A model generated the notes under the pieces. That model saw nothing but the letters and a program-made list of their open reading frames with translations, searched no databases and had not been told where the DNA came from. Shown piece after piece: positions 9,200 through 17,502 of a stretch of DNA of 46,584 bases (position 1 is its first letter; every line of letters starts with the position of its first letter). This DNA comes from Bdellovibrionales bacterium (GTDB lineage Bacteria; Bdellovibrionota; Bdellovibrionia; Bdellovibrionales; UBA1609). The DNA lies in assembly GCA_016714165.1 (NCBI GenBank), contig JADJNU010000012.1:1-46584 (forward strand), in the 5' to 3' direction. The translations under genes were made by a program, and so were the position numbers.

Positions 9200-9631
9200 T
9201 CACGGAACCCAAGTTCCGCCGAGATTTGCACCGATACAATCGGCTTGAGCTGTGCCCGCGTTCCAGTGCCCGTTGTTGTAGTAGTACATAGTGCCAGTCG
9301 ATGCAACAGTACAGGAGCCTACGGTGTTTGAGGTATCGCAGCCATTACCATCGCCCGAAGTCCAGCTTACGCCATTAATCGGGATGCTCGCGTAAACAGA
9401 TTCTAAATCTGTCGTTACGGTTGAGTCACTGCACTTAGCGGCTGCGGTGTTGGCGTCGTATCCCTCGATGAAATCGAAACAGTGTATGATCACGAGACTC
9501 AGTCCGACTGTCTTTTTCAGTTCGCATTTTCCACCGCGAACATTTAACGCCTGGTCAGCGTCTTTGACGACCTGACAAGAAAGAGAAGACACAAGAGCAG
9601 TAGCGAGTAGTACGAAACTTATCTTTTTCAT
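9200..9631 (-). CDS. small cysteine-rich lipoprotein
   Basis: The chosen start (9631) gives MKKISFVLLATALVSSLSC, a lipoprotein signal with lipobox SSLSC; a further upstream start would bury the signal. The mature ~125 residues contain seven or more cysteines (GGKCELKK, IHCFDF, AAKCSD, NGCDTS, GSCTV, ADCIGA) and a Gly/Asn/Tyr-rich region (TMYYYNNGHWNAG), the look of a disulfide-stabilised surface lipoprotein. Family not recognised. Confidence 0.65.
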   Translation of the reverse strand: MKKISFVLLATALVSSLSCQVVKDADQALNVRGGKCELKKTVGLSLVIIHCFDFIEGYDANTAAAKCSDSTVTTDLESVYASIPINGVSWTSGDGNGCDTSNTVGSCTVASTGTMYYYNNGHWNAGTAQADCIGANLGGTWVP

Positions 9632-9667
9632 ATCAGATGATTCTAAGCAAAGATCGCTTTTCCGCAA

Positions 9668-9926
9668 CCAAAAATGCCGCGGACAAGGCTTCTTTGACTG
9701 GTACCTTAGCCCAGTCGCTGGGATTTTGCATGGCCCAGGGTTTAAACCAGTTACGGTAGGCGGTAAGCCGGATTATAGAATTTATCTAGGAAAATACGGA
9801 TACAGATTTACCTGATGAAAGTGCAGATAAAAAATGAGGCCGCCCCGGAAATGAGTGTTGTATCAACGGCACTCATTTCCGAGCCAATCACCACAATCGC
9901 GATCAATTTCCGGAGAAAGACGCCTC
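9668..9926. other. intergenic region with a hairpin
   Basis: No open frame of note. It includes the 11 bp hairpin listed separately, lying downstream of the orphan antitoxin gene. Confidence 0.4.
9847..9880 (-). terminator. 11 bp perfect hairpin after the orphan antitoxin
   Basis: GGAAATGAGTG and CACTCATTTCC pair perfectly across a 12 nt loop. It sits about 50 bp beyond the stop of the antitoxin gene. No U-tract follows, so a role as transcript end or mRNA-stabilising stem is likely but not certain. Confidence 0.5.
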
Positions 9927-10265
9927 TCAAGCACCCTTCAGCTCTTTTACGATTTCAGGCCTCTTGGAAATAATTTCTAACAGACGATAGACAGAGCCAG
10001 AAGGCTTCCGCAAACCCTGTTCCCAATGACGAACTGTTCCCTGTTTTACATTGAGAAGTGATGCAAATTCGAGCTGAGTACAATGGAGGGCTTCGCGTAA
10101 TTTCTTGATTTCAGCTTTGGAAAACTCAGGTGCAGGCGGAGCAAGTTCACGCTCAACAGTTTTAAACTCAGTTTCGCCACGCTCATGAGCTACGGCCGCA
10201 GTTAGACTGGAGATCAGGGCTTGCCCCAAGACAGATTTTTTTCGTTTCACGGCAACTGAAGGCAT
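9927..10265 (-). CDS. orphan NadS/HigA-like antitoxin
   Basis: A 112-residue protein nearly identical to the antitoxin at 27067-27390, with an XRE-type HTH (TQLEFASLLNVKQGTVRHWE, residues about 65-90) that should bind its operator. At the other locus a RelE/HigB-type toxin precedes it; here the similarity stops immediately upstream of the start (ATG at 10265) and no toxin frame is present, only a short tail ending DADGKW that overlaps the start. It may neutralise the toxin from the second locus (anti-addiction) or simply be a leftover. Confidence 0.85.
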   Translation of the reverse strand: MPSVAVKRKKSVLGQALISSLTAAVAHERGETEFKTVERELAPPAPEFSKAEIKKLREALHCTQLEFASLLNVKQGTVRHWEQGLRKPSGSVYRLLEIISKRPEIVKELKGA

Positions 10266-10271
10266 TACCAC

Positions 10272-10499
10272 TTGCCATCAGCATCGATGATTTTGAACGA
10301 CTCGCGGCAATGTTGGTCAATAGACCAAAGCTAGGTTGACTTCAATAATGGGGTCGATAGCCCGCTTACATTCTTCCACCCGAAATCTGAATATGCCGAA
10401 CCAGCATGCAACATCTCCAAAACCTGTGCTTATTCTCTAACCTTGCTGGCTGGCACACCATGGCAGCAATAATATCTGCCCTGATGATGGATTATATTG
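10272..10499. other. intergenic, no gene seen
   Basis: Carries the short tail of a lost gene on the minus strand (HCRESFKIIDADGKW then stop) next to the orphan antitoxin; otherwise nothing recognisable. Confidence 0.4.
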
Positions 10500-10528
10500 T
10501 TGATCGGATTCTCTAATTCGTTGATATT
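10500..10528 (+). promoter_or_regulatory. promoter of the lipoprotein gene, leaderless geometry
   Basis: TTGATC, 17 bp spacer, GATATT, then only 6 nt before the ATG at 10535; no ribosome binding site is present. Transcription would start at or next to the start codon. Confidence 0.45.
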
Positions 10529-10534
10529 TTCTAA

Positions 10535-11158
10535 ATGCGTTTGATGTTCAGTATTTGTACTTTGATTTTAATTTTTTCGTGCAGTGAAAAGCCGAGGCTT
10601 CATCTGGCCGACCTTAAAATGTCCAATGTGCCGTCTTCAGAGATAATTCTTTTCGAAGATGGATTGGATATGGATATTAGCACTGAACCCTCACATAATG
10701 TCGAGCCACCTCATGGAAAAATCGAGCGAGAGCGAACAAAATTGTTTCTAGAAGGAAATTGCATTGAAATTGGTTCCTATAAATTCTGCAGTGACAATGA
10801 TATGCTGAATTCCAGACTTAAAATATCTGTAACTTCAGGAACCTCACGAGTCCAAGGGCGACCTCTAGGGGGGTCAGTTTCTGATATTTTGTATCGTTTC
10901 ATTGGTGGTCCACCTGCAAGTCTCCATCGAATTGTTAGATTTGGACCAGAGTCCTTCGGTCTGGTTCATACATATGGACTGTCAGTCTTCCACAAAGGAA
11001 TATTCTGCGAGCCAATTAAAACCAACCCTAACGGCAAAATTTCATTTGGGGTAGATTCGCAAAACGTTCCTTTGATTTTCATATCTGGGCCGCTGACAAG
11101 TGTTGATAGGCTTGTCGAGGGCTGGCGGGAATATGAAATTTCAAGCCTGTGCAAATAA
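10535..11158 (+). CDS. lipoprotein, unknown function
   Basis: A 207-residue protein with lipoprotein signal MRLMFSICTLILIFSC (lipobox LIFSC). The mature protein has several cysteines (NCIEIGSYKFC, IFCEPI, SSLC) that could form disulfides, and a Pro-rich segment (SHNVEPPHGK). No family recognised. R1 copy 3 begins 55 bp after its stop. Confidence 0.7.
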   Translation: MRLMFSICTLILIFSCSEKPRLHLADLKMSNVPSSEIILFEDGLDMDISTEPSHNVEPPHGKIERERTKLFLEGNCIEIGSYKFCSDNDMLNSRLKISVTSGTSRVQGRPLGGSVSDILYRFIGGPPASLHRIVRFGPESFGLVHTYGLSVFHKGIFCEPIKTNPNGKISFGVDSQNVPLIFISGPLTSVDRLVEGWREYEISSLCK

Positions 11159-11212
11159 CAATACCTAATTTTTGCAAGCCACCGGCAAGGCTTGCGAGAA
11201 AAGATTGATTTG

Positions 11213-11623
11213 TTTACCCATACACAAAAATCGCGCAATAAAATATCAGAGATCCAATCAGCTACTACTGCACATATAGCGCCTTATAACTTTCGCTGGG
11301 ATTTTATGGTTGTGTGCTCATCTCACAATTTGTGGCGTTCAGCTCGAGATTTCTGGTCTTCATGTTTAAACTCAAGTATCCGTAGCAATTCTCATGCGGT
11401 GCTCTTCGTCCTTGAGAGCCTTGACCCCGGATCCCATCCACTCTCTTTTGCCTGAGCGAGCATTGGTATATTTCACTGTCCACTTTTTGATTTATGGCAA
11501 AATCGGGGGAAAATTGTTAGTAAATTATCGAGCGCGAATAAAATATCCATGTCCATTTGATCCATCCAAGATTATCTTGAGATGTTTTGGAGTTTTTTTG
11601 CCTAAACGCATGGGTAAATCATT
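11213..11623 (+). repeat. dispersed repeat R1, copy 3
   Basis: Full copy, TTTACCCATACACAA to GCATGGGTAAATCATT, in the same orientation as copy 1 and almost identical to it. Confidence 0.8.
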
Positions 11624-11730
11624 TTATTATCAGTGAGCTTTTTTTGATTCTCTGAGGATTTCAGGCGAAATGCCCCTTGCGCCTATTGGCGCTCTCTCCT
11701 CTACGACAAAGTCAGGACGATGGGGAATGG

Positions 11731-11997
11731 TTAACCTACCTTTAACTTTACGCGCTCTTTTCTCAATTGATCTTGAAGAGCCAACTTGACCAGCCACTCA
11801 GCAGGCAAATCCAATTTTTTTGCAATCTCCTTGGCCAATTTAATGCTGATATTGAAGCGATTGGCTTCGATATCGCTAAGCCGCTGTTTGGAAACGCCAA
11901 GTTCTTTCGCGAAATCGGTCTGAGACAACTCCTCGCCCTGCCGGTGGACTTTCAAAAACTCGCCAAAGCTTAAATTAACATTCAATTTAGTATTCAT
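11731..11997 (-). CDS. higA: HigA-type antitoxin (XRE family)
   Basis: An 88-residue protein, nearly all HTH: SQTDFAKELGVSKQRLSDIE at residues about 25-44 is a canonical XRE helix-turn-helix. It overlaps the upstream toxin gene by 11 bp and follows it, the toxin-first order of higBA-type operons. It should bind the toxin and repress the operon through the palindrome in the promoter at 12271-12291. Confidence 0.85.
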   Translation of the reverse strand: MNTKLNVNLSFGEFLKVHRQGEELSQTDFAKELGVSKQRLSDIEANRFNISIKLAKEIAKKLDLPAEWLVKLALQDQLRKERVKLKVG

Positions 11998-12262
11998 GTT
12001 TATTAACCTCTAAAATTTCAAGAATATCGTGCTTTTCATTTCTGATTTCCCGATAAATGATCCGATAAGATTTGGACAACCTTACCGAACGTTCGCCGCT
12101 TCGCTTTCCATGAAGAGGCTCGTCGTGGAAACCCTTATATTTCCTTGCTTCCCTTAAGCCCATATGAATAATCAAATCCTTCCAATATTCAAATTTGCAT
12201 TGAATATGATCTGGCAACCGTCCTATCTGCTTACGCGCCACATTGGTCAAGCGGATTTCCAT
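11987..12262 (-). CDS. higB: RelE/HigB-type toxin
   Basis: A 91-residue basic protein (MEIRLTNVARKQIGRLPDHI; central LHGKRSGERSVRLSKSYRII; end ILEILEVNKHEY) with the length and pattern of RelE/ParE-superfamily mRNA interferases, toxins that cleave mRNA on the ribosome. The conserved LxGxRxGxxSVRLSKSYRIIY pattern is characteristic. Paired with the antitoxin above. Its ATG lies 6 nt from a -10 box, so the mRNA is predicted to be leaderless. Confidence 0.85.
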   Translation of the reverse strand: MEIRLTNVARKQIGRLPDHIQCKFEYWKDLIIHMGLREARKYKGFHDEPLHGKRSGERSVRLSKSYRIIYREIRNEKHDILEILEVNKHEY

Positions 12263-12268
12263 TTTCTA

Positions 12269-12297
12269 TTAGTACGTGAAAAATACGTACTTGTCAA
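12269..12297 (-). promoter_or_regulatory. higBA promoter with embedded operator
   Basis: On the minus strand TTGACA (12297-12292), a 17 bp spacer and TACTAA (12274-12269). The perfect inverted repeat AGTACGT/ACGTACT (12291-12271) fills the spacer, an ideal place for autorepression. Six nt separate the -10 box from the ATG. Confidence 0.75.
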
Positions 12298-12422
12298 GAA
12301 TTTTGATGAATGCCTCTCTTTTTATTCTCTTTGGCCTATTCGGCGCTACCTATACAGATAGGCCATCAATGTACCCGTGCTAAACAACTCTATTGAAGGT
12401 CTGTTCGAAGATATATTTTTCG

Positions 12423-13242
12423 TTATGCCGCCGCAAAAGTCATCTCGCCTCGCCAGACTTGAGTCCTGCGCCGAGACCGAAATTGCCTCTGAAAACTTGA
12501 ACTCAATTGATGAACGAGGACAATGTTTGATATTTGAAATAGAAATCTCAGGACAACGAGGGAGAAAGTGTTGCTCATTTGAGCTCCCTCAGGCCGGCTC
12601 TGATTCATCTCCTGGGCCTGAAGCTCTAAAAAGGCGTCTTCTGAGATCATTGGTGTCGGTTGTGAGTTTTCTGGCCGCTGAGAGCCAAGCTTTATTCATG
12701 AATACCTCAATCGCCAAGTCGTTCTTAGCCATCGCGGCTTTGAGCCCAGAAATGCTTTCTCGCAGAACCTCTCCCTGAGCAATATTGCCCATGCCCTTAC
12801 CAATCACATTCGAAGAAAAGGACCAGGATGAATAGAGAAAAAGAATCACGAGCACTGCTTTGACCAAAATTTGACTTGGCGGGTTTGAGGGCCTAAGAAA
12901 GGCAAACACGATCAATAGTCCTTCAACGAGAACGGCCGCGAGAATTGATTGTTCAAGGTTTGAATTGTTTGACTGATAAAATTCAACCGCTTCGCGGAGC
13001 AAAAAATAAGTGATTCCGGCAATAAGGAGTATCTGGGCCAGGAGGCCAAGAAATTCAAATTTGAAAGTTTGACTCCGAGGTTGACCGATTTGAGGAGCAC
13101 GTTGAATTTCAAACAAGGAGAGTTGAGATTCAACTCTTGAGGCTTGAAATTCAGTTTTTTGAGTCTGTCTTTTCTGTCTGATTCGCTCTTTGTTGCGAGC
13201 GTAGTATTCTGAATTGTATTGTCTTCTGCAAAACTGACCCAT
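12423..13242 (-). pseudogene. cassette A membrane protein, 1-bp frameshift
   Basis: Paralogue of the intact gene at 28551-29369. ATG at 13242 follows GGAGGGGAAG. It has an N-terminal basic segment (YNSEYYARNKERIRQKR), three predicted membrane helices at residues about 65-160 (LLAQILLIAGITYFLL; SILAAVLVEGLLIVFAF; ILVKAVLVILFLY) and a C-terminal coiled coil. An A5 run at 12627-12631, where the paralogue has A4, shifts the frame within RRRL; the rest (LELQAQEMNQSRPEGAQ to the end) is intact in the next frame. Follows the DNA-binding gene of cassette A by about 60 bp, as in cassette B. Function unknown. Confidence 0.75.
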
Positions 13243-13304
13243 CTTTTCTTCCCCTCCATGAAAATCTGATCCCCAGTCCCCTACTCCATTTCTTGGAGCT
13301 TTTG

Positions 13305-14543
13305 TTAAGAATTTGAAAGGCCCTCTAAAATCTTGGCCATCACGAGCCTGTCATGAGAAACACTGCCGATTTTAACCAGTCCATTTTCCGGGACGAGTCC
13401 AAGCTTCTCCTTTTCCGTCAGGTGAGAGACGATTTCCTGAGCCTTCGCCGTTAACTTGTCTTGAGCTTGGCGCTTTTGGAGGTCTGCCATCTCCCGTCTG
13501 CGCTTCTCGTTGTTCTCCACCTGGACTTTGAGCTCGTTCACTAGACCTTCAGAAATGTAGGCTCCAGAACGCCTGAGGATGCCCATCAGAAAGCCAAGCT
13601 TTGAACCGCGACTATTTACCTTTCCCACTTCTAGATCGTAAGCAAAGGCATCCAGGGACTCCTGAACCTCTGATGCGGATAAGGTACCCAATTGGAAGAG
13701 TTGTTTGATCTGAGTCTGACCAAAACCAATGGCCTTTACATTTTCGGGTGTCTGGATCTCGAGCCAGTCTTCGGGTAGGTCAGTTGGCTTGGATTCAGAG
13801 ACGCTAGTATTAGTAATATTATTATAATTAAAATCACTACTACTACTAGAGAGCGCTGTTCCCTTATTAGTTCCCTTATTAGATCCCCAATTGCTCCCTA
13901 TTTGTTCCCTATTCGATGCGCTGAAGTTATCAGGCCTTTGAAGTTCTCTGTCCAATAGCATCTTTTGATACAATTCCCGCCCAATAGCGAATTGTGTGAA
14001 ACCGCCTTTGCCTCTTTTTCCTCCCGTCCTAAGGATGTATTGTTTTTTGCATAGTCTTTTCACAACCATTTTCAATACTTCCGCGTTCATATTGAGTTTT
14101 GAGGTGATTTCATCGAGCGTAATCGGTCCAGTGTCGAAGCTCCCCTGTGAGAGGCATTTTATAAAGACATAATCAATAAAGCGACTTTCATTTCCAACAA
14201 GAAGGTGGATGGAGGAGGCGAATAGGAAAGACTGTGATTGTTCCCCTATTGTTCCCTGATGTGTTCCCTGAATAAGCCCCTTGTTGTTATCTGATTGCTC
14301 CCCAATTGCTCCCCTATTAAGAGAAGAATATTCCCTTATTGTTCCCGTATCGCTCCCTTTTTGTTCCCTAATATGTAAAGGATCAGAGGAAGTTAACAAA
14401 TCCTGAGATGATAGAATTCCAGAATAATCTGTTCCCTTATTGTTCCCTAAATGAGGTGGACTTCTTTCTGACTTTGTCTTTGAAATATGGAGATACTGCT
14501 CCCTAATTGTTCCCTTATTAGGGCTACCCGTATTTAAATTCAT
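13305..14543 (-). CDS. cassette A replicon-type DNA-binding protein with in-gene repeats
   Basis: A 412-residue protein. Residues 1-105 and about 215-235 are low-complexity peptide (NKGTIREQ, GTIGEQS, NKGTNKGT) encoded by the 11-bp repeat array. Residues about 105-205 form a winged-helix-like domain (ITLDEITSKLNMNAEVLKMV; then KKQYILRTGGKRGKGGFTQF as the wing). The C-terminal third (from PTDLPEDW) is nearly identical to that of the paralogue at 29431-31212, including KLGFLMGILRRSGAYISE and a charged coiled coil. By analogy with lambda O and RepA_N initiators it may be a replication initiator binding its own gene; a centromere-binding role is the alternative. No parA lies beside it. Confidence 0.7.
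   Translation of the reverse strand: MNLNTGSPNKGTIREQYLHISKTKSERSPPHLGNNKGTDYSGILSSQDLLTSSDPLHIREQKGSDTGTIREYSSLNRGAIGEQSDNNKGLIQGTHQGTIGEQSQSFLFASSIHLLVGNESRFIDYVFIKCLSQGSFDTGPITLDEITSKLNMNAEVLKMVVKRLCKKQYILRTGGKRGKGGFTQFAIGRELYQKMLLDRELQRPDNFSASNREQIGSNWGSNKGTNKGTALSSSSSDFNYNNITNTSVSESKPTDLPEDWLEIQTPENVKAIGFGQTQIKQLFQLGTLSASEVQESLDAFAYDLEVGKVNSRGSKLGFLMGILRRSGAYISEGLVNELKVQVENNEKRRREMADLQKRQAQDKLTAKAQEIVSHLTEKEKLGLVPENGLVKIGSVSHDRLVMAKILEGLSNS
13855..14521 (+). repeat. in-gene array of about 19 'GTTCCCT' repeats
   Basis: Copies of GTTCCCTTATT and close variants (GCTCCCT, GTTCCCC, ATTCCCT) lie in clusters at about 13855-13915, 14237-14310, 14333-14375, 14430-14455 and 14490-14521. Within clusters the start-to-start distance is mostly 11 bp, sometimes 12, close to one helical turn. 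All point the same way. They are inside the coding region of the protein above and clearly distinct in sequence from the array of cassette B. Confidence 0.85.
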
Positions 14544-14566
14544 GACTCAAAAATCTCATGGGCACC

Positions 14567-14887
14567 CAAACTACTACTGCGCATATAGCGACTGATCACT
14601 TTCGCCCGGCCCTATGGTGTGTGCTCATCTCACTTGTGGCGTTCGGCTCAAGTCTTCTGGCCTTCGTGTTTAAACTTGAGTAGCCGTAGCAATTCTCATG
14701 CGGCAACCTTCATCCTTGAGATTGTTGGCCCCGGCCCCCGTCCTCTCTCTTTTGCCTTAAACATCGGCATTGGTATATTTCACCGTCCACGTAATTATGC
14801 TACCATAGTCTCGACTCAAGAATACTCAATAATTGGCTCTCAATGGGAGCTATGGCGTTTTTTTGCCGAAAACACGGGTAAATCACT
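14567..14887 (+). repeat. dispersed repeat R1, copy 4 (diverged, 5' shortened)
   Basis: Starts within R1 at CTACTACTGC, keeps the landmarks CATATAGCG, GTGTGCTCATCTCAC and TTGGTATATTTCAC, and ends GGGTAAATCACT. It shares some variants with copy 5 (CGATGTTTAAGG-type segment) rather than copies 1-3, so it belongs to an older lineage. It lies just upstream of the cassette A DNA-binding gene. Confidence 0.7.
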
Positions 14888-15100
14888 TGATCGGGTAGGC
14901 AGGTGCATTGCTGAACGGGCATACCCGATCGATTTACACAGCAACCAGCCAATAAAATTGACACCAGCACTTCAGGACGGGGCCAAGAAAAAGCAGCCAA
15001 TCGGTTGGCCTGCCTTTGTACTAACGGGATGCACCACCGCCAAAATGCCGAATACATATCCCCGCGTATTGAAGAACCGAAACACATAACGATCAAGAAT
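14888..15100. other. unassigned stretch with a 9 bp inverted repeat
   Basis: GATCGGGTA (14889-14897) and TACCCGATC (14922-14930) pair perfectly. The open frames crossing it continue out of R1 and show no protein-like pattern, so I call no gene. Confidence 0.4.
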
Positions 15101-15554
15101 TCATTCTTCCGCCTCAGCTTCCTTAACCGATTTCACGTGGCAAACAACCGATTCCGTTTTACCCCAATATTTCCATTCAAGAATAAATTGCAAATTCTGA
15201 TCATCCTCTTCATCTTCAGGTCCCTTAACTTCTAAGGAAGAATAACTCGTATTGAGTGCTACTAAGTCTTTAATCTTTCTAAGGCACTCTTCTGCGTTCT
15301 CTATCTGATAGGTGCTTCCTGAAATGGAGTCCGTTCTCGTTCGATAAGGAATTGTAATCTTATCGTTATCTATCACCTTAAGACGACTTAATAGATTCAC
15401 AATATTCTCTGTTCCATCTATTATTGTGAGGGTCCCTTTCGGGAAGTCTGATCCGCCATTCATTACAACCCATCTTCCATAGCCATTCTCAGCGTAAAAG
15501 AAAAATAGAGAGCAAAATCACAATCGGGATTAATCGCACTTTCATCGTTCTCAT
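15101..15554 (-). pseudogene. small exported protein, frameshifted in the signal peptide
   Basis: ATG at 15554 with GGAG eight bases upstream begins MRTMKVRLIPIVILLSIF, which hits TGA in its own frame. Removing one T from the run near 15505-15510 joins it to FFYAENGYGRWVVMNGGSDF and the open frame ending EAEAEE at 15101, giving a normal signal peptide with cleavage near YA-EN. The mature protein (~125 residues) is acidic at its C-terminus (GPEDEEDDQN). It is preceded by promoter element copy A. Function unknown. Confidence 0.6.
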
Positions 15555-15599
15555 TTGGAGAGCTCCTCATGTTACAAGTTAAATAGGCAAGGCCCTAGC

Positions 15600-15665
15600 T
15601 TTGTGACATTATGCATTAATTGACGTCAAGGATTATTCTTTCTGTCATGTAAGAAAACCCTTATT
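15600..15665 (-). promoter_or_regulatory. shared promoter-like element, copy A
   Basis: Read on the minus strand: TTTTCTTACATGACAGAAAG, then CTTGACGTCAATTAATGC. The same arrangement (TTTTCTTACRTCA about 10-20 bp before TTGACRTCAA-like sequence) precedes the exported genes starting at 20034, 22814 and 26745. Confidence 0.6.
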
Positions 15666-15811
15666 TTCTTGCCTTCAAAATATGATCATAGCGCTATACC
15701 TGACCCTTCCAGATGTTGGGGCAATTCAATTTGAGATATTCTAAAACCACCGGAGCTTGTCAGGTGAGGACGGCGGAATTGTAGAATGGATGCTAGAGGA
15801 AATTCACTTAA

Positions 15812-17425
15812 ATGACAAAATACATATTAAATGAACAATGGCGATGTAGGCGTATTTTCATTCTGATTTCTTGCTTAAGTGTGTTTCTGAGTTGTACGAG
15901 TACGAAACAATATCCCCGAGACACCAGGCGACCTGCGCAAGCCAAGAGCCTAGTGCCTATGGAGTATATTAATATGCTGCCAACAGAAGGTCTTAAGGAC
16001 GCTGCGATTGAATACGCACGCATGGTCGGTTTAGATACAAACAAGGAGGATGAAGGTGATCTAGGGTTTAGCAATGCAAGCCTGGTGAATTTTAACTGGG
16101 GCCTCCTGCAGAAAAATAATTGCTTTCGAGAACTGGTTTCTGAATTTTACACGAAAGTCGCGGCATACAGTGCCTTTCATAGCCGCAAATTCAAGCTAAG
16201 TGAGAGCCCCCTTTTTAACAACCTTGCCGTGTCAACAAACAAAGAGAGCGAAGGTTGGCTTTGGAAATTGGCTTTTGATATGTCGAACAACAATTCAAAT
16301 TTGGCCTTGAGTCTTATTGGAATTTGCGGTCATGACAATACGGCGCAGTTGCCCGGCTCCAAAATATGTTCCAAAGAGCGTGATGGGCAAGGGAACCTTA
16401 TTTCAACCAAATGTAAGGATGACAGCCAATTCATCCCATTTGTAAGTGAAAAACAAAGGGAAAAATATCTGATATACGCCGATGAGTTCTACAATAATTT
16501 TCGCAACAACTGGAAGCCGAAAACCAAGTCCAAGATGACTGAACCGGCAAATTTGAAACGCGAATTAGTTGGCGATGAAAGCAAAGGCTTGGCGTGCCCA
16601 AAGTTTGCCTCGCCGATGTTTATACAGGGTGCATTGGGAGCGCAAACTTTGCTTGATCCTGCTTTTATTTCGGAAATTGCAGCAATACAAGCTCCTAACA
16701 AAGGAGCTGAGTTCCTTCCTTCAAAGTACTACCACGTTATAGGTGCGGCCGCAACCGTGTGCTCTTTAGTTAGGAACGGTATTCCCGGATTTATCGCCAA
16801 AAGGATTCAAACAACAGCTATAAATACGTATAGGATGGTTAACGTTTGTGAATTTGTGGAATCCCGGTTGGAGAGTGAGAAATACGTACACAGCACCCCT
16901 GAGGATGATATTATCAAAAAAGTGTTGGCGGTTAGAAAAGAACCAAAACTATGCATACCAGATTACGATTCAACAGAGGAATTTCACTCATTTCAGTTTC
17001 ACTTACCTGAATGTCGAATCGTTGCAGTACTTCAAGATATGTTGTTTGACAAAGAGGTTGATGAGGCCATTTTAAGAAACAAAGTGTCGCGAATGGCCAG
17101 CGAAATAGATGCGTCAACTATCTTCAAAAAATATGTAACACAAGGATCTGATTGCAAAAGAGTGCAGTATACCGGCGGTGCAATTCACAGACTGAAATCG
17201 GTATCTGATTCAGCTAGATATGTTAGATATTGCGGAACGCTACCGGCAGCTCGGTGCCAGGCAGCCAGAGATGTTTTAAGAACTTGGTGGATAGATTTCA
17301 TGTGGTCGGAGGCCCAGCATATCAAAGGCGCAGAGTTTGCCATAGATCATTGTGAGGAAGAGCATAATTTCTTGGGATCAGGACTCGAAAAAAAGTCTTG
17401 CCAAGCATTAGCTGTAAGAAAATAA
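15812..17425 (+). CDS. large lipoprotein, unknown function
   Basis: A 537-residue protein; residues 1-28 form a lipoprotein signal (CRRIFILISCLSVFLSC, lipobox VFLSC) followed by a short tether. Upstream is AGAGGA about 12 bases before the ATG. The mature protein carries at least thirteen cysteines spread over its length (e.g. NNCFREL, GICGHD, SKICSKE, TVCSLV, VNVCEFV, PECRIV, RYCGTL, AARCQAA, DHCEEE, KSCQAL), suggesting many disulfides in the periplasm or at the surface. Largely helical. No family recognised. Intact, unlike several of its neighbours. Confidence 0.75.
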   Translation: MTKYILNEQWRCRRIFILISCLSVFLSCTSTKQYPRDTRRPAQAKSLVPMEYINMLPTEGLKDAAIEYARMVGLDTNKEDEGDLGFSNASLVNFNWGLLQKNNCFRELVSEFYTKVAAYSAFHSRKFKLSESPLFNNLAVSTNKESEGWLWKLAFDMSNNNSNLALSLIGICGHDNTAQLPGSKICSKERDGQGNLISTKCKDDSQFIPFVSEKQREKYLIYADEFYNNFRNNWKPKTKSKMTEPANLKRELVGDESKGLACPKFASPMFIQGALGAQTLLDPAFISEIAAIQAPNKGAEFLPSKYYHVIGAAATVCSLVRNGIPGFIAKRIQTTAINTYRMVNVCEFVESRLESEKYVHSTPEDDIIKKVLAVRKEPKLCIPDYDSTEEFHSFQFHLPECRIVAVLQDMLFDKEVDEAILRNKVSRMASEIDASTIFKKYVTQGSDCKRVQYTGGAIHRLKSVSDSARYVRYCGTLPAARCQAARDVLRTWWIDFMWSEAQHIKGAEFAIDHCEEEHNFLGSGLEKKSCQALAVRK

Positions 17426-17502
17426 GCTCAATCGTAAAGTCGGATGAGGGCAAGCGGTGTGGTCCTGTAAACGCTTTTCAATACTTCCGCATGTCACAAT
17501 CA

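Noticed and set aside
12377..12778. Plus-strand 133-codon frame
   Set aside because: Antisense to the membrane-protein gene whose paralogue at 28551-29369 fixes the real frame.
13855..14521. CRISPR or intergenic iteron region
   Set aside because: Repeats are short and lie wholly inside a coding frame that is intact for 412 codons; treated as an in-gene array.
14889..14930. 9 bp inverted repeat as terminator
   Set aside because: Loop of 24 nt, no U-tract and no gene clearly ending there.
14619..15089. 156-codon frame leaving R1 copy 4
   Set aside because: First half is R1 sequence, second half has no recognisable pattern; other R1 copies have stops in this frame.
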